Source: Alphaproteobacteria bacterium
Lineage (GTDB): Bacteria; Pseudomonadota; Alphaproteobacteria; Micavibrionales; Micavibrionaceae
Length of the DNA stretch: 64,000 nt
Direction of reading: 5' to 3'
Assembly (NCBI GenBank): GCA_024275825.1
Contig: JAJRYK010000023.1
Span: 1-64,000 of the forward strand
Made by a program: the position numbers and the translations under genes. Positions 8,764 through 15,738 of this stretch are shown here, one piece after another. Positions within the stretch are counted from its first letter, which is position 1. Every line of letters begins with the position of its first letter. The notes beneath the pieces were generated by a model. That model searched no databases. It was not told the origin of the DNA and saw only the letters and a list, made by a program, of their open reading frames with translations.

Positions 8764-9294
8764 ATGAATACGCAATCACCACACACATCAGCGTCAAGCG
8801 AAGGCGCAGCGCAGGATGAAACGCAGCAGCAAGAGCAGCCTGCCGCAGCGCCGCGAAAGGTCAAGAAAGCACCATCCGCCTTCCGCACGATCAGCGAAGT
8901 GGCCGATGGCCTGAATGTACAGCAACATGTTTTGCGCTTTTGGGAAACCAAGTTCTCGCAAGTTCGTCCGCTGAAGCGCGGTGGTGGTCGCCGGTATTAC
9001 CGCCCGGAAGATGTCGCGTTGCTCAAAAGCATCCATCACTTGCTCTATACAGAAGGCTACACGATCAAAGGTGTACAGAAGCTGTTAAAGGAGCAGGGTA
9101 AAAATAAGGTTGTGCAGAATAACAAGCCCTTGGCTGCACAAGCACAGAACGCAGGGCAGGCGGCGGTGACTAATGCTGCAGCCCCACAAACAACTGCGCC
9201 AGCTGTTGGGCAGCCGGGCCTCAGTACGCGCAACAAAGCGATTCTCCAATCTACGCTGAATGATCTCAAAGAGATGAAAAAGCTGGTTGGGTAA
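8764..9294 (+). CDS. MerR-family transcriptional regulator next to ihfA
   Basis: The 176-residue protein has a low-complexity Gln/Ala-rich N-terminus (1-35), then a MerR winged helix-turn-helix at about residues 39-110 ('[25 protein letters not shown]', '[22 protein letters not shown]', '[15 protein letters not shown]'). An Ala/Gln linker and a short '[11 protein letters not shown]' coiled-coil tail follow. No metal-binding Cys are present, so it is not a classic MerR metal sensor. It is the regulator commonly found between ihfA and tRNA-Pro in alphaproteobacteria; its targets are unknown to me. Confidence 0.88.
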   Translation: MNTQSPHTSASSEGAAQDETQQQEQPAAAPRKVKKAPSAFRTISEVADGLNVQQHVLRFWETKFSQVRPLKRGGGRRYYRPEDVALLKSIHHLLYTEGYTIKGVQKLLKEQGKNKVVQNNKPLAAQAQNAGQAAVTNAAAPQTTAPAVGQPGLSTRNKAILQSTLNDLKEMKKLVG

Positions 9295-9361
9295 ATTTGA
9301 CTGGGGCGATGTTCGTTTTCATTTGCCAGAGTGGCTAAAATCCTCTAAGACACATCTGTAT

Positions 9362-9439
9362 CGGGGCGTGGCGCAGTCTGGTTAGCGCGTACGGCTGGGG
9401 GCCGTAAGGTCGGAGGTTCGAGTCCTCTCGCCCCGACCA
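9362..9439 (+). tRNA. tRNA-Pro (anticodon GGG)
   Basis: The cloverleaf is complete: acceptor CGGGGCG/CGCCCCG, D stem GCGC/GCGC, anticodon stem TACGG/CCGTA with loop CTGGGGG (anticodon GGG), T arm GGAGG-TTCGAGT-CCTCT, discriminator A and encoded CCA. Confidence 0.96.
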
Positions 9440-9471
9440 TCACTTCAAGTAATTTATCGGTAAAATGGTCC

Positions 9472-9553
9472 GGCTGGGCTGGCAGAGGGACACCCCCTCT
9501 TTTCATAGAGGCGCAACGTAGTTGTGCGGGCTTGAGTCTTCTTGTCCTGGCCA
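9472..9553 (+). other. Degenerate tRNA-like sequence with a long variable arm
   Basis: Thirty-two bases after tRNA-Pro a stretch folds partly like a class II tRNA: acceptor GGCTGGG/CCTGGCC (two wobble pairs), an anticodon-like stem CCTCT/AGAGG enclosing TTTCAT, and a 6-bp variable arm CGCAAC/GTTGTG. The anticodon loop is one base short (or eight bases if one pair opens), the T stem does not pair, and no CCA follows. It may be a decayed tRNA or an unusual one. Low confidence. Confidence 0.3.
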
Positions 9554-9574
9554 CTTCTGTATCAATGTTTTTAT

Positions 9575-11905
9575 TTACCGATCGCTGCCAGTCGCATCGC
9601 CAACATTAGTTTCGACTTGGCTCATATCAAACCCTGCGCGGATATAGTTTAGAATGGCAAGGCTATTCAGATCTGGGTTCGGTGTGAAACGGTTTTTGGA
9701 AGACTTGAGCAGGCTCATGAAGTCATCAAACATATCATCATCATGCATAAGCGCACAGTTGTCGTTGTCTAGATTACCGAGCACCACATCATCATAATAT
9801 GTGGCCAATGTACGGCATGGATCTGTGAATGAGCTTTCAGTAAAGCCTTGTGCATTGTCTTCAAAGACGTTCAACCATTCACTGTAATTGACTGGGTCTT
9901 CACCGCCGCCCAGGGCAAATTGCGCGCCAGTTGCTTGGTAGTTATCAGCATCTCCAGTGAAAATATCAGAGTGGATGTAACTGTTATTAGAGAAGCGAAC
10001 GCGGTTTCCAGCATCATAGATGGAATCGCGGTTTCCTTTGAATCCGACCATGGATGAGCCGGAGTGCCCCGCTCTTTTCTGAAAAGTGTTGTTTGATACT
10101 TTCATTCGATAGGGGCCGAAGTCTTGGTTGAGATTAAAGGAAAGAGCGCCGCCTCGACCATTTTCGCTGGACCAGTTATAAACAACATTATTGACAACTT
10201 TACCGGAGCACCCTTCGGGGGTGGAGTACTCGCCGCCGCCACACAAAACATCGATGGCTGAGTTGTTATATTGCCCTGATGTTGGGATCAGGTTAGCAAA
10301 AAGATTGCCGCCCATATGGTTGTTATAGGCGCCATTATGTGTAAAACCAAACCCACGATCCAAGCCTGTGTTAATATCATTGCCCTCTAGCACGACATTG
10401 TTAATCATGCTGCTGGCGCTATCAAGCGGCACTGGGTAGGCATTTAGAGGCGGATTTGTGTATGAGGGGTTAAGAGCGCCGCCTGCGACAAAGGCTGCCA
10501 GTGGATTGCGTGCGTAGATGTTACGCTCTATGCGTCCACCAGAGCGCGCTTGCGTGCCGTGAGAAGCCGCGCGGGTGATTATATTCTCAACAACCAAGGC
10601 AGGAAAGCCGCCTGCTTGAAGATATAAATTATGATTAAAAATGGTGGCGCTTTCTGTACCGGCAAATACTGGGTTTGATTCAGCAGGGCATGCATCGATA
10701 TAGCCGACATCATTGTGGTCAACGGTTACTCTATTTCCCTCATTATCATTGCATCGTACGATTAATGTAGGGTCTAGGCCGTTATCTCTGCTGCCTGCCC
10801 ATCCGCCATGGTCAATGATGTTGTTTCTGATAATCAGACTTTTTGTGCCGGAAATGAAAGCATTTTGAGAATGTCCCCCTGGTCCTGGAGAGGACGCGGT
10901 ATCAGCTATAACATTGTTTTGAATTAATACCTTATCAAAGAAAGCATTTGGATTATCTGTCAGATTTCCACCCTGAGAAATGATACCTACGCCAAATCCT
11001 CTGATTTCATTATCTTCTATAACAATATCCTTGACGTACCCATAAAGGAGTCGGAACCCTGTGCCGCCTGTGCCCGGCGCTGTTGACATTTTAAGACCGG
11101 AAACTGTTAAGTAGCCAGCATCCGGTGCATCTGCATTATTCCATAGATTTAAAATAGTGCGCCCATCACCACGCAAATGCGGGCGCAGGCCTTCCGTTGC
11201 GCCATCACCATAGGCGGTTATTACAAGGCGATCTGTTTTGGATTGCCCAACTTCGGCTCTGTCTGGTCTAATAATTCCTAATGGAGCATCATCACCGCGC
11301 CATTCGTCGCCGCGCTTGAGCACGACCCAATCCTTTGTCCCTGCCTGACCGTTACGAATGCTTACAGCAAGATCTACGGCTTTTTTAGGCGTGAAAAAGG
11401 CCGTTTCGGGGCTAAGCCCGTCATTATCATCGCTACCACTGGTGGAGACATAGAGCATTCTGGTGTCATCTGATGGGCAGACATTTGTGCCGTCAAAAGC
11501 GCTGACGGGGTAAATTTTTTCGACCTCAAAGTTAGGGCAAGCGAGGATATCTTCGCCAACCACGCTTTGTTGTTCTTCGCCACTTGCGTTGTTCTCTCTG
11601 CCTTCGGCATATGCGTTCATAAGATCTTTAATGTGCTCAACTTGTGATTTATTCTGGACAGCGCTGCCTGCATGTTCCAGACGCTTAGAAAGCGCGCGAA
11701 TATCATTTTGATTAACGACTGGCTGGGTTTGTGTTTTTTGCTGTGCTGTATTTGCGCGTTTTGAGGTACTGCTTTTATGAGAGATGGAAGAGGAGGTCGC
11801 TTGGCCTGCGGGATCTGCTGAGGTTTTTTTAATTGAAGACTTGGCTTGTACGTTGTGTCCCATAACTAGGCTAGCTAAAGCCATAAGCAAGATGCGGTTA
11901 ATCAT
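9575..11905 (-). CDS. Secreted right-handed parallel beta-helix protein
   Basis: ATG 11905 follows AGGGG and opens a signal peptide (MINRILLMALASLVMGHNVQA), giving 776 residues. After a Ser/Thr/Lys/Gln-rich linker (to about residue 110), 'DDTRMLYVSTSGSDDNDGLSPETAFFTPKKA' is the typical entry to a pectate-lyase-like beta-helix. Many short Asn-rich turns follow ('NNVIADTASS', 'RNNIIDHGG', 'NNVVLEGNDI', 'NNVVYNWSS'), each about one coil apart. Such proteins act on or bind extracellular polysaccharide. No enzyme family could be assigned. It is monocistronic, and its 3' end abuts the tRNA-like sequence. Confidence 0.8.
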   Translation of the reverse strand: MINRILLMALASLVMGHNVQAKSSIKKTSADPAGQATSSSISHKSSTSKRANTAQQKTQTQPVVNQNDIRALSKRLEHAGSAVQNKSQVEHIKDLMNAYAEGRENNASGEEQQSVVGEDILACPNFEVEKIYPVSAFDGTNVCPSDDTRMLYVSTSGSDDNDGLSPETAFFTPKKAVDLAVSIRNGQAGTKDWVVLKRGDEWRGDDAPLGIIRPDRAEVGQSKTDRLVITAYGDGATEGLRPHLRGDGRTILNLWNNADAPDAGYLTVSGLKMSTAPGTGGTGFRLLYGYVKDIVIEDNEIRGFGVGIISQGGNLTDNPNAFFDKVLIQNNVIADTASSPGPGGHSQNAFISGTKSLIIRNNIIDHGGWAGSRDNGLDPTLIVRCNDNEGNRVTVDHNDVGYIDACPAESNPVFAGTESATIFNHNLYLQAGGFPALVVENIITRAASHGTQARSGGRIERNIYARNPLAAFVAGGALNPSYTNPPLNAYPVPLDSASSMINNVVLEGNDINTGLDRGFGFTHNGAYNNHMGGNLFANLIPTSGQYNNSAIDVLCGGGEYSTPEGCSGKVVNNVVYNWSSENGRGGALSFNLNQDFGPYRMKVSNNTFQKRAGHSGSSMVGFKGNRDSIYDAGNRVRFSNNSYIHSDIFTGDADNYQATGAQFALGGGEDPVNYSEWLNVFEDNAQGFTESSFTDPCRTLATYYDDVVLGNLDNDNCALMHDDDMFDDFMSLLKSSKNRFTPNPDLNSLAILNYIRAGFDMSQVETNVGDATGSDR

Positions 11906-12052
11906 TTTTATTACCCCTAAGTCATATTTTTTATCGCTATAGTTATTATAGCAACACAAAGAGTTAAGGGCACGTTAATATGAAAAAAAACCACTCGCTC
12001 GTATCGCTTAAGCTCGATGAAAAAGAGAGATGGCGTGCCCGTTGCTGGTGTT

Positions 12053-12979
12053 TTAAGCCGCGTCAGACTGGCCTTCTATGCCGATATCATCGAGGGAGCC
12101 GTTCAGGCGCGTTGCAATGCTCTGCGCCAATTCAACGAGTTTGTCATGAAACCCATACATATGGCGATATTGCATCGTTTGTTTGGCGATGAGGGCTAGG
12201 CGCTGCTCAAAGCTCGGCATTTTCACCGGGTCGAGCAAGGGGGTGTTCCATGCGGGCACGTCCATGCGCTGATACTCAAATGCAATACTCATACGCGGTG
12301 GTAAATCATGGTCATCAGCAGCGTGAGAGCCCCAGTGGAAGACATGCTGCGTCCAGACAAAGACATCACCCGGATCGGCGGGCAGGGCGCGAATATTTGG
12401 AATAGCGCCTCTGAAACCTTGAGCGCCCTGCACACCATATTGGGGGTCGCGGTCAGCGGGCTGGATATACATACAGCCATTGAGCGGGTGCGCTTGCGTT
12501 AGCGGAATCCAAACTGTCAGCGATTTCGGTGTTTTATCAGAAAACAGGCTTTCCGCGCCCTTATCACGGTGCGGTGTCCAGCCGGATTCGCCGGGCATCA
12601 CGCGCCAGCCCCAAAAATCAGGCAGCATTGCATAGCCTTCATGCAGCGTTTTGCCCATGATCGAGCGCAGCTGAGAGTTTAATGTCCAGAACTCATCGAA
12701 AACAAAGGCAAAAACGGGCGGTAAGCCATTTTCCATCAGCTTGTCAAACAGCTTGGCCATCTCCGGGATTGGGCTGTTCAAACCGGGCTGAACGATCTGA
12801 ATATAGCCTTCGCGGACAAGTTTTTCATTGAGCTTGTCTTTCTCCTCATCCGAAAACTCAAGCTGATAGTCATCAAAATCGCCACCTAAGGTGAATTCTG
12901 GCGCAAATTTCTCCCAAAACTTGGGATCAAAAACATCCTCCATCATATTATCTGGAATGTCATAAGGTGTCTCAGCCAT
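12053..12979 (-). CDS. Phytanoyl-CoA dioxygenase (PhyH)-type Fe(II)/2-oxoglutarate enzyme
   Basis: The 308-residue protein carries the double-stranded beta-helix iron site: 'TPHRDKG' gives the His-X-Asp pair and 'HVFHWGSHAADD' the distal His. 'PRMSIAFEYQR' supplies the Arg for 2-oxoglutarate. 'LTVWIPLTQAHPLNGCMYIQP' and 'ALPADPGDVFVWTQH' are family blocks. There is no signal peptide. The substrate is unknown; PhyH enzymes hydroxylate lipids, secondary metabolites or small acids. It stands alone, with an A+T-rich gap of about 150 bases to the divergent cutA and roughly 150 bases to the beta-helix gene. Confidence 0.85.
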   Translation of the reverse strand: MAETPYDIPDNMMEDVFDPKFWEKFAPEFTLGGDFDDYQLEFSDEEKDKLNEKLVREGYIQIVQPGLNSPIPEMAKLFDKLMENGLPPVFAFVFDEFWTLNSQLRSIMGKTLHEGYAMLPDFWGWRVMPGESGWTPHRDKGAESLFSDKTPKSLTVWIPLTQAHPLNGCMYIQPADRDPQYGVQGAQGFRGAIPNIRALPADPGDVFVWTQHVFHWGSHAADDHDLPPRMSIAFEYQRMDVPAWNTPLLDPVKMPSFEQRLALIAKQTMQYRHMYGFHDKLVELAQSIATRLNGSLDDIGIEGQSDAA

Positions 12980-13134
12980 AAAAATTACCTTTCTTGTGTA
13001 TTTCTGGGTTGCATTCTAGAGCACAACATCTTACCTATCAACTATCCAATAAGACTAAGTAGACCTATCCATAATTGTCTAAGGCACAGCCGCAATTTTC
13101 GTTGCAAAAGTTGGGCCAGAAGGGGAAAGACAGC

Positions 13135-13479
13135 ATGAAAAATCTATTTGTGTACGCCACATTCGGCGACCGTGAAAACGCCTATGACGTGGTTAATGCC
13201 ATGGTGGAGCAGCGTTTGGTCTCTTGCGCCAATATTTTCCCACCAATCGAGAGCGTTTATCATTGGGAAGGTGAGATTCAGCAGGCCGAAGAGGTCGTGG
13301 TGATCTTCAAAACCCGCGCTGAGCTGTTTGAGCAGGCCCGCGCCGCGATTTGCGAGCTTCATGATTATGAGTGCCCGTGCGTTGTGGCCCTGCCTATTGA
13401 TCGCGGTCACAGCCCCTTTATGAAGTGGATACAGGCCGAGACGACGGTCGAGACTGCGAAGGATACGGTTAAGTCCTAA
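13135..13479 (+). CDS. cutA: CutA1 divalent-cation-tolerance protein
   Basis: I place the start at ATG 13135, which follows AAGGGGAAAGAC; the longer frame needs a TTG at 13075 without a ribosome site. The 114 residues contain the CutA1 core: 'YATFGDRENAYDVVNAMVEQ', 'LVSCANIFPPIESVYHWEGE', 'EEVVVIFKT' and 'YECPCVVALPI'. CutA1 is a very stable trimer with a ferredoxin-like fold; its link to copper tolerance is debated. It stands alone and is followed by a palindromic repeat. Confidence 0.95.
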   Translation: MKNLFVYATFGDRENAYDVVNAMVEQRLVSCANIFPPIESVYHWEGEIQQAEEVVVIFKTRAELFEQARAAICELHDYECPCVVALPIDRGHSPFMKWIQAETTVETAKDTVKS

Positions 13480-13495
13480 GAATATTCCCATCAAC

Positions 13496-13624
13496 CGTCA
13501 CCCCCGCGGCTCTGCGTAGCAGAGCTTAGACGGCGGGGGGCTATGATGTGAGCCGCTTTCGGCGGCTCTTCTTTTCTAGATCCCCGCTGTTTTCGCATTT
13601 CTGACGAAATACCGCGGGGATGAC
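13496..13624. repeat. Palindromic repeat of the GTCA-CCCCGC family
   Basis: It begins CGTCACCCCCGCGGC and ends GCCGCGGGGATGACAG, with inner hairpins TCTGCGTAGCAGA and GAGCCGC/GCGGCTC and a central GATCCCCGC. The ends match those of the repeats inside purL and purQ (GTCAT.CC...GGGATGAC). It fills the space between cutA and the rplM promoter. Confidence 0.8.
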
Positions 13625-13682
13625 AGTTGATGCGGTACTTAAATACCGCGCATTCAATCCTCTGAAATCCTTCGCTTTTTTG

Positions 13683-13711
13683 TTGACAGGCTCGCGTAAT
13701 TGCGGCATAAA
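13683..13711 (+). promoter_or_regulatory. Promoter of the rplM-rpsI operon
   Basis: A perfect TTGACA at 13683-13688 is followed after 17 bases by CATAAA at 13706-13711, placing transcription start about 25 bases before the rplM ATG. Confidence 0.65.
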
Positions 13712-13744
13712 GCACCCACTTTTAAACGATGAAGGAATAACCCG

Positions 13745-14206
13745 ATGAAAACATATTCAGCAAAACCGGCTGATATCCAGAAAAACTGGATCATTGTTGA
13801 CGCCGAAGACGTGGTTTTGGGCCGTTTGGCCAGCATTATCGCGCTTCGTTTGCGTGGCAAGCACAAGCCGTCATTCACGCCCCATATGGATTGCGGCGAT
13901 AATGTAATCGTAATCAACGCGGAAAAGGTCAAATTGACCGGTAAAAAGCGCGATGGCGATATCTTTTATTGGCACACAGGCTTCCCCGGCGGAATTAAAG
14001 GTCGCTCCAAGGGCCAGATCCTTGATGGTAAGCACCCGCAGCGCGTGGTTGAGAAGGCTGTGGAGCGTATGCTGCCTAAAGGTCCCCTTGGCTTTAAAGT
14101 CTTCGGAAACTTGCGCGTTTACGCGGGCACCGAGCATCCCCATGAAGCGCAAAACCCAGAAGTTCTGGATGTTGCTGGCATGAACCCAAAGAATAAGAGA
14201 GGCTAA
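13745..14206 (+). CDS. rplM: Large-subunit ribosomal protein L13
   Basis: The 153-residue product starts [20 protein letters not shown] and contains '[18 protein letters not shown]', '[18 protein letters not shown]' and '[21 protein letters not shown]', all diagnostic of L13. GAAGGAATAACCCG precedes the start. rpsI begins five bases after the stop, so the two are one operon, as in most bacteria. Confidence 0.98.
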   Translation: MKTYSAKPADIQKNWIIVDAEDVVLGRLASIIALRLRGKHKPSFTPHMDCGDNVIVINAEKVKLTGKKRDGDIFYWHTGFPGGIKGRSKGQILDGKHPQRVVEKAVERMLPKGPLGFKVFGNLRVYAGTEHPHEAQNPEVLDVAGMNPKNKRG

Positions 14207-14211
14207 ATCAC

Positions 14212-14760
14212 ATGGCTGATAAGAAAGACGAAAAGACAACTGAGGTCAAAGACCTTAAGGATCTGGGTGAAGCGGTGAAAGCTGATGCACCTGAGGCAAA
14301 AGCTGAAGTTGCAGAAGCTCCAAAGGTAGAAGCGGAAGCTGCGCCAGAGAAAAAAGAACCTAAGCTAGATGCGCAGGGCCGCGCCTATGCGACCGGTCGT
14401 CGTAAGGACGCAGCGGCTCGCGTATGGATCAAGCCGGGCTCCGGCAAGGTGATTGTGAATGGTCGTGAGCAAGAGATATATTTTGCGCGCCACACACACC
14501 GCCTGATTTTAAACCAGCCGTTTTTGGTTGTCGATAATGTCGGTAAGTTTGATGTGATGGCCACCGTTAAAGGCGGCGGCCTGTCTGGTCAAGCGGGCGC
14601 TGTGCGTCACGGCATTTCCCGCGCGCTGGAAAATTTCGAGCCGGGCCTGCGCCCAGCGCTGAAAAAAGCCGGTATGCTAACGCGTGATGCACGTATCGTC
14701 GAACGTAAGAAGGTCGGTAAGCACAAAGCTCGTCGTACGAAGCAGTGGGCGAAGCGTTAA
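14212..14760 (+). CDS. rpsI: Small-subunit ribosomal protein S9 with an acidic/Ala-rich N-terminal extension
   Basis: The core from about residue 55 ('[21 protein letters not shown]') to the C-terminal '[18 protein letters not shown]' is S9; the basic tail reaches the ribosomal P site. The first 50 residues are an Ala/Glu/Lys-rich extension (repeated [16 protein letters not shown]-type segments), making 182 residues against about 130 in E. coli. Extensions of this kind occur in alphaproteobacterial S9 but this one is long. It is co-transcribed with rplM and ends at a strong terminator. Confidence 0.97.
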   Translation: MADKKDEKTTEVKDLKDLGEAVKADAPEAKAEVAEAPKVEAEAAPEKKEPKLDAQGRAYATGRRKDAAARVWIKPGSGKVIVNGREQEIYFARHTHRLILNQPFLVVDNVGKFDVMATVKGGGLSGQAGAVRHGISRALENFEPGLRPALKKAGMLTRDARIVERKKVGKHKARRTKQWAKR

Positions 14761-14789
14761 TTTATCGCTGGCACTTATACAAAAATTAC

Positions 14790-14820
14790 AAAAGGCGTTT
14801 CTTCGGAGGCGCCTTTTTTG
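14790..14820 (+). terminator. Rho-independent terminator of rplM-rpsI
   Basis: AAAAGGCGTTTCTTCGGAGGCGCCTTTTTTG forms a stable tetraloop-type hairpin with a T run, 30 bases after the rpsI stop codon. Confidence 0.9.
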
Positions 14821-14835
14821 TTGTATTCTCCCAGT

Positions 14836-14920
14836 GTCATCCCGACCGAAGCGTCAGCGTAGTGAAGAGATCTGATCCAATGTTGATAGGTTCAAATTTC
14901 TCGGCTACGCTCGGGATGAC
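14836..14920. repeat. GTCATCCCGA...TCGGGATGAC palindromic repeat
   Basis: The element starts GTCATCCCGACCGAAGCG and ends CGCTCGGGATGAC, the same end sequences as the copy inside purQ. It is followed at about 14931-14966 by half of a 'tccGTGTTCATCTGCGTTCATCTG' repeat related to the one at 18557-18713. Confidence 0.8.
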
Positions 14921-14967
14921 AGAGTATAAAAAATCCGTGTTCATCTGCGTTCATCTGTGGTTTCTTA

Positions 14968-15471
14968 ATGAACATGACAAACCTCATCCTCTCCTACAAA
15001 AACCTTACGCCCACCATCCACAAAACCGCGTTCATCGCGCCGAATGCCTCAATCATTGGTGAGGTGGAGGTTGGAGAGGACAGCTCGATATGGTTTGGCT
15101 GCGTGCTGCGGGGGGATGTGTATGACATTAAAATCGGCGCGCGGAGCAATATTCAGGATGGGACGATTATTCATACGACTTCGGATCTGCAAGGTACATA
15201 TGTTGGGGATGATGTGACGGTGGGGCATGCGTGCGTGCTTCATGCTTGCACGGTGGAAAGCGGCGGATTCGTTGGGATGGGCAGTATTATTCTTGACGAG
15301 GCTGTAGTGGAGGGCGGGGCAATGCTCGCCGCCGGATCAATGCTCACTCCCGGCAAGCGCGTCCCCAAAGGGCAGCTCTGGGCCGGCCGCCCAGCGAAAT
15401 TCATGCGGGATTTGGCGGAGGAGGATTACACGCAGATGAAGTGGAATGCGGCGCATTATGTGGAGCTATAG
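14968..15471 (+). CDS. Gamma-carbonic-anhydrase-like left-handed beta-helix protein
   Basis: The 167-residue product has hexapeptide repeats throughout: 'IIGEVEVGEDSSIWFGCVLRG', 'IGARSNIQDGTIIHTT', 'VGDDVTVGHACVLHACTV', 'GFVGMGSIILDEAVV', 'LAAGSMLTPGKRVP'. It ends with the 'WAGRPAKFMRDL' motif of the YrdA/PaaY/gamma-CA group. The three zinc His candidates are in IIHTT, VGHA and VLHA. Such trimers may hydrate CO2 or act on acyl groups; activity cannot be read from sequence. It is flanked by palindromic repeats on both sides. ATG 14968 gives the normal length. Confidence 0.88.
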   Translation: MNMTNLILSYKNLTPTIHKTAFIAPNASIIGEVEVGEDSSIWFGCVLRGDVYDIKIGARSNIQDGTIIHTTSDLQGTYVGDDVTVGHACVLHACTVESGGFVGMGSIILDEAVVEGGAMLAAGSMLTPGKRVPKGQLWAGRPAKFMRDLAEEDYTQMKWNAAHYVEL

Positions 15472-15493
15472 CGGGATTATTTTTAGTTTCAAT

Positions 15494-15724
15494 GTCATCC
15501 CCGCGGCAGCGCGTGAGCACTGCTGTAGTAATTTCGATTAAAAAATACCTCACAGATACCGTCATTACACGGCCTGTCCGTGTAATCCATCGTCTAACAT
15601 GGATTGCACGAATAAATCGTGCAATGACGAGTATGAAAAAATGTTCAATTTTTAATTGAAATTACTATAAAATGGCGGGGGTTCCGGATGTATAAGCGAG
15701 GCGTTGCCTCGCCTCCGGGATGAC
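15494..15724. repeat. Nested composite palindrome: GTCATCC-type repeat enclosing a family A copy
   Basis: The outer ends are GTCATCCCCGCGG at 15494 and CCTCCGGGATGAC at 15724. Inside lies a second inverted pair, TAGTAATTTCGATTAAAAA near 15535 and TTTTTAATTGAAATTACTA near 15648. At the centre is family A copy 2. The order looks like one repeat inserted into another. Confidence 0.75.
15560..15629. repeat. Palindromic intergenic repeat, family A, copy 2
   Basis: Seventy bases running CGTCATTACACGG...CGTGCAATGACG, made of two hairpins (TTACACGG/CCGTGTAA and TTGCACGA/TCGTGCAA) joined by ATCCAT...ATGGAT. The right half is almost identical to that of copy 3 at 50689-50758. Confidence 0.9.
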
Positions 15725-15738
15725 GGACGAGTTAAAAA

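Noticed and set aside
11980-12199. Short plus-strand frames after the PhyH-type gene
   Set aside because: They overlap the 3' end of the PhyH-type gene and have no recognisable product or conserved features.
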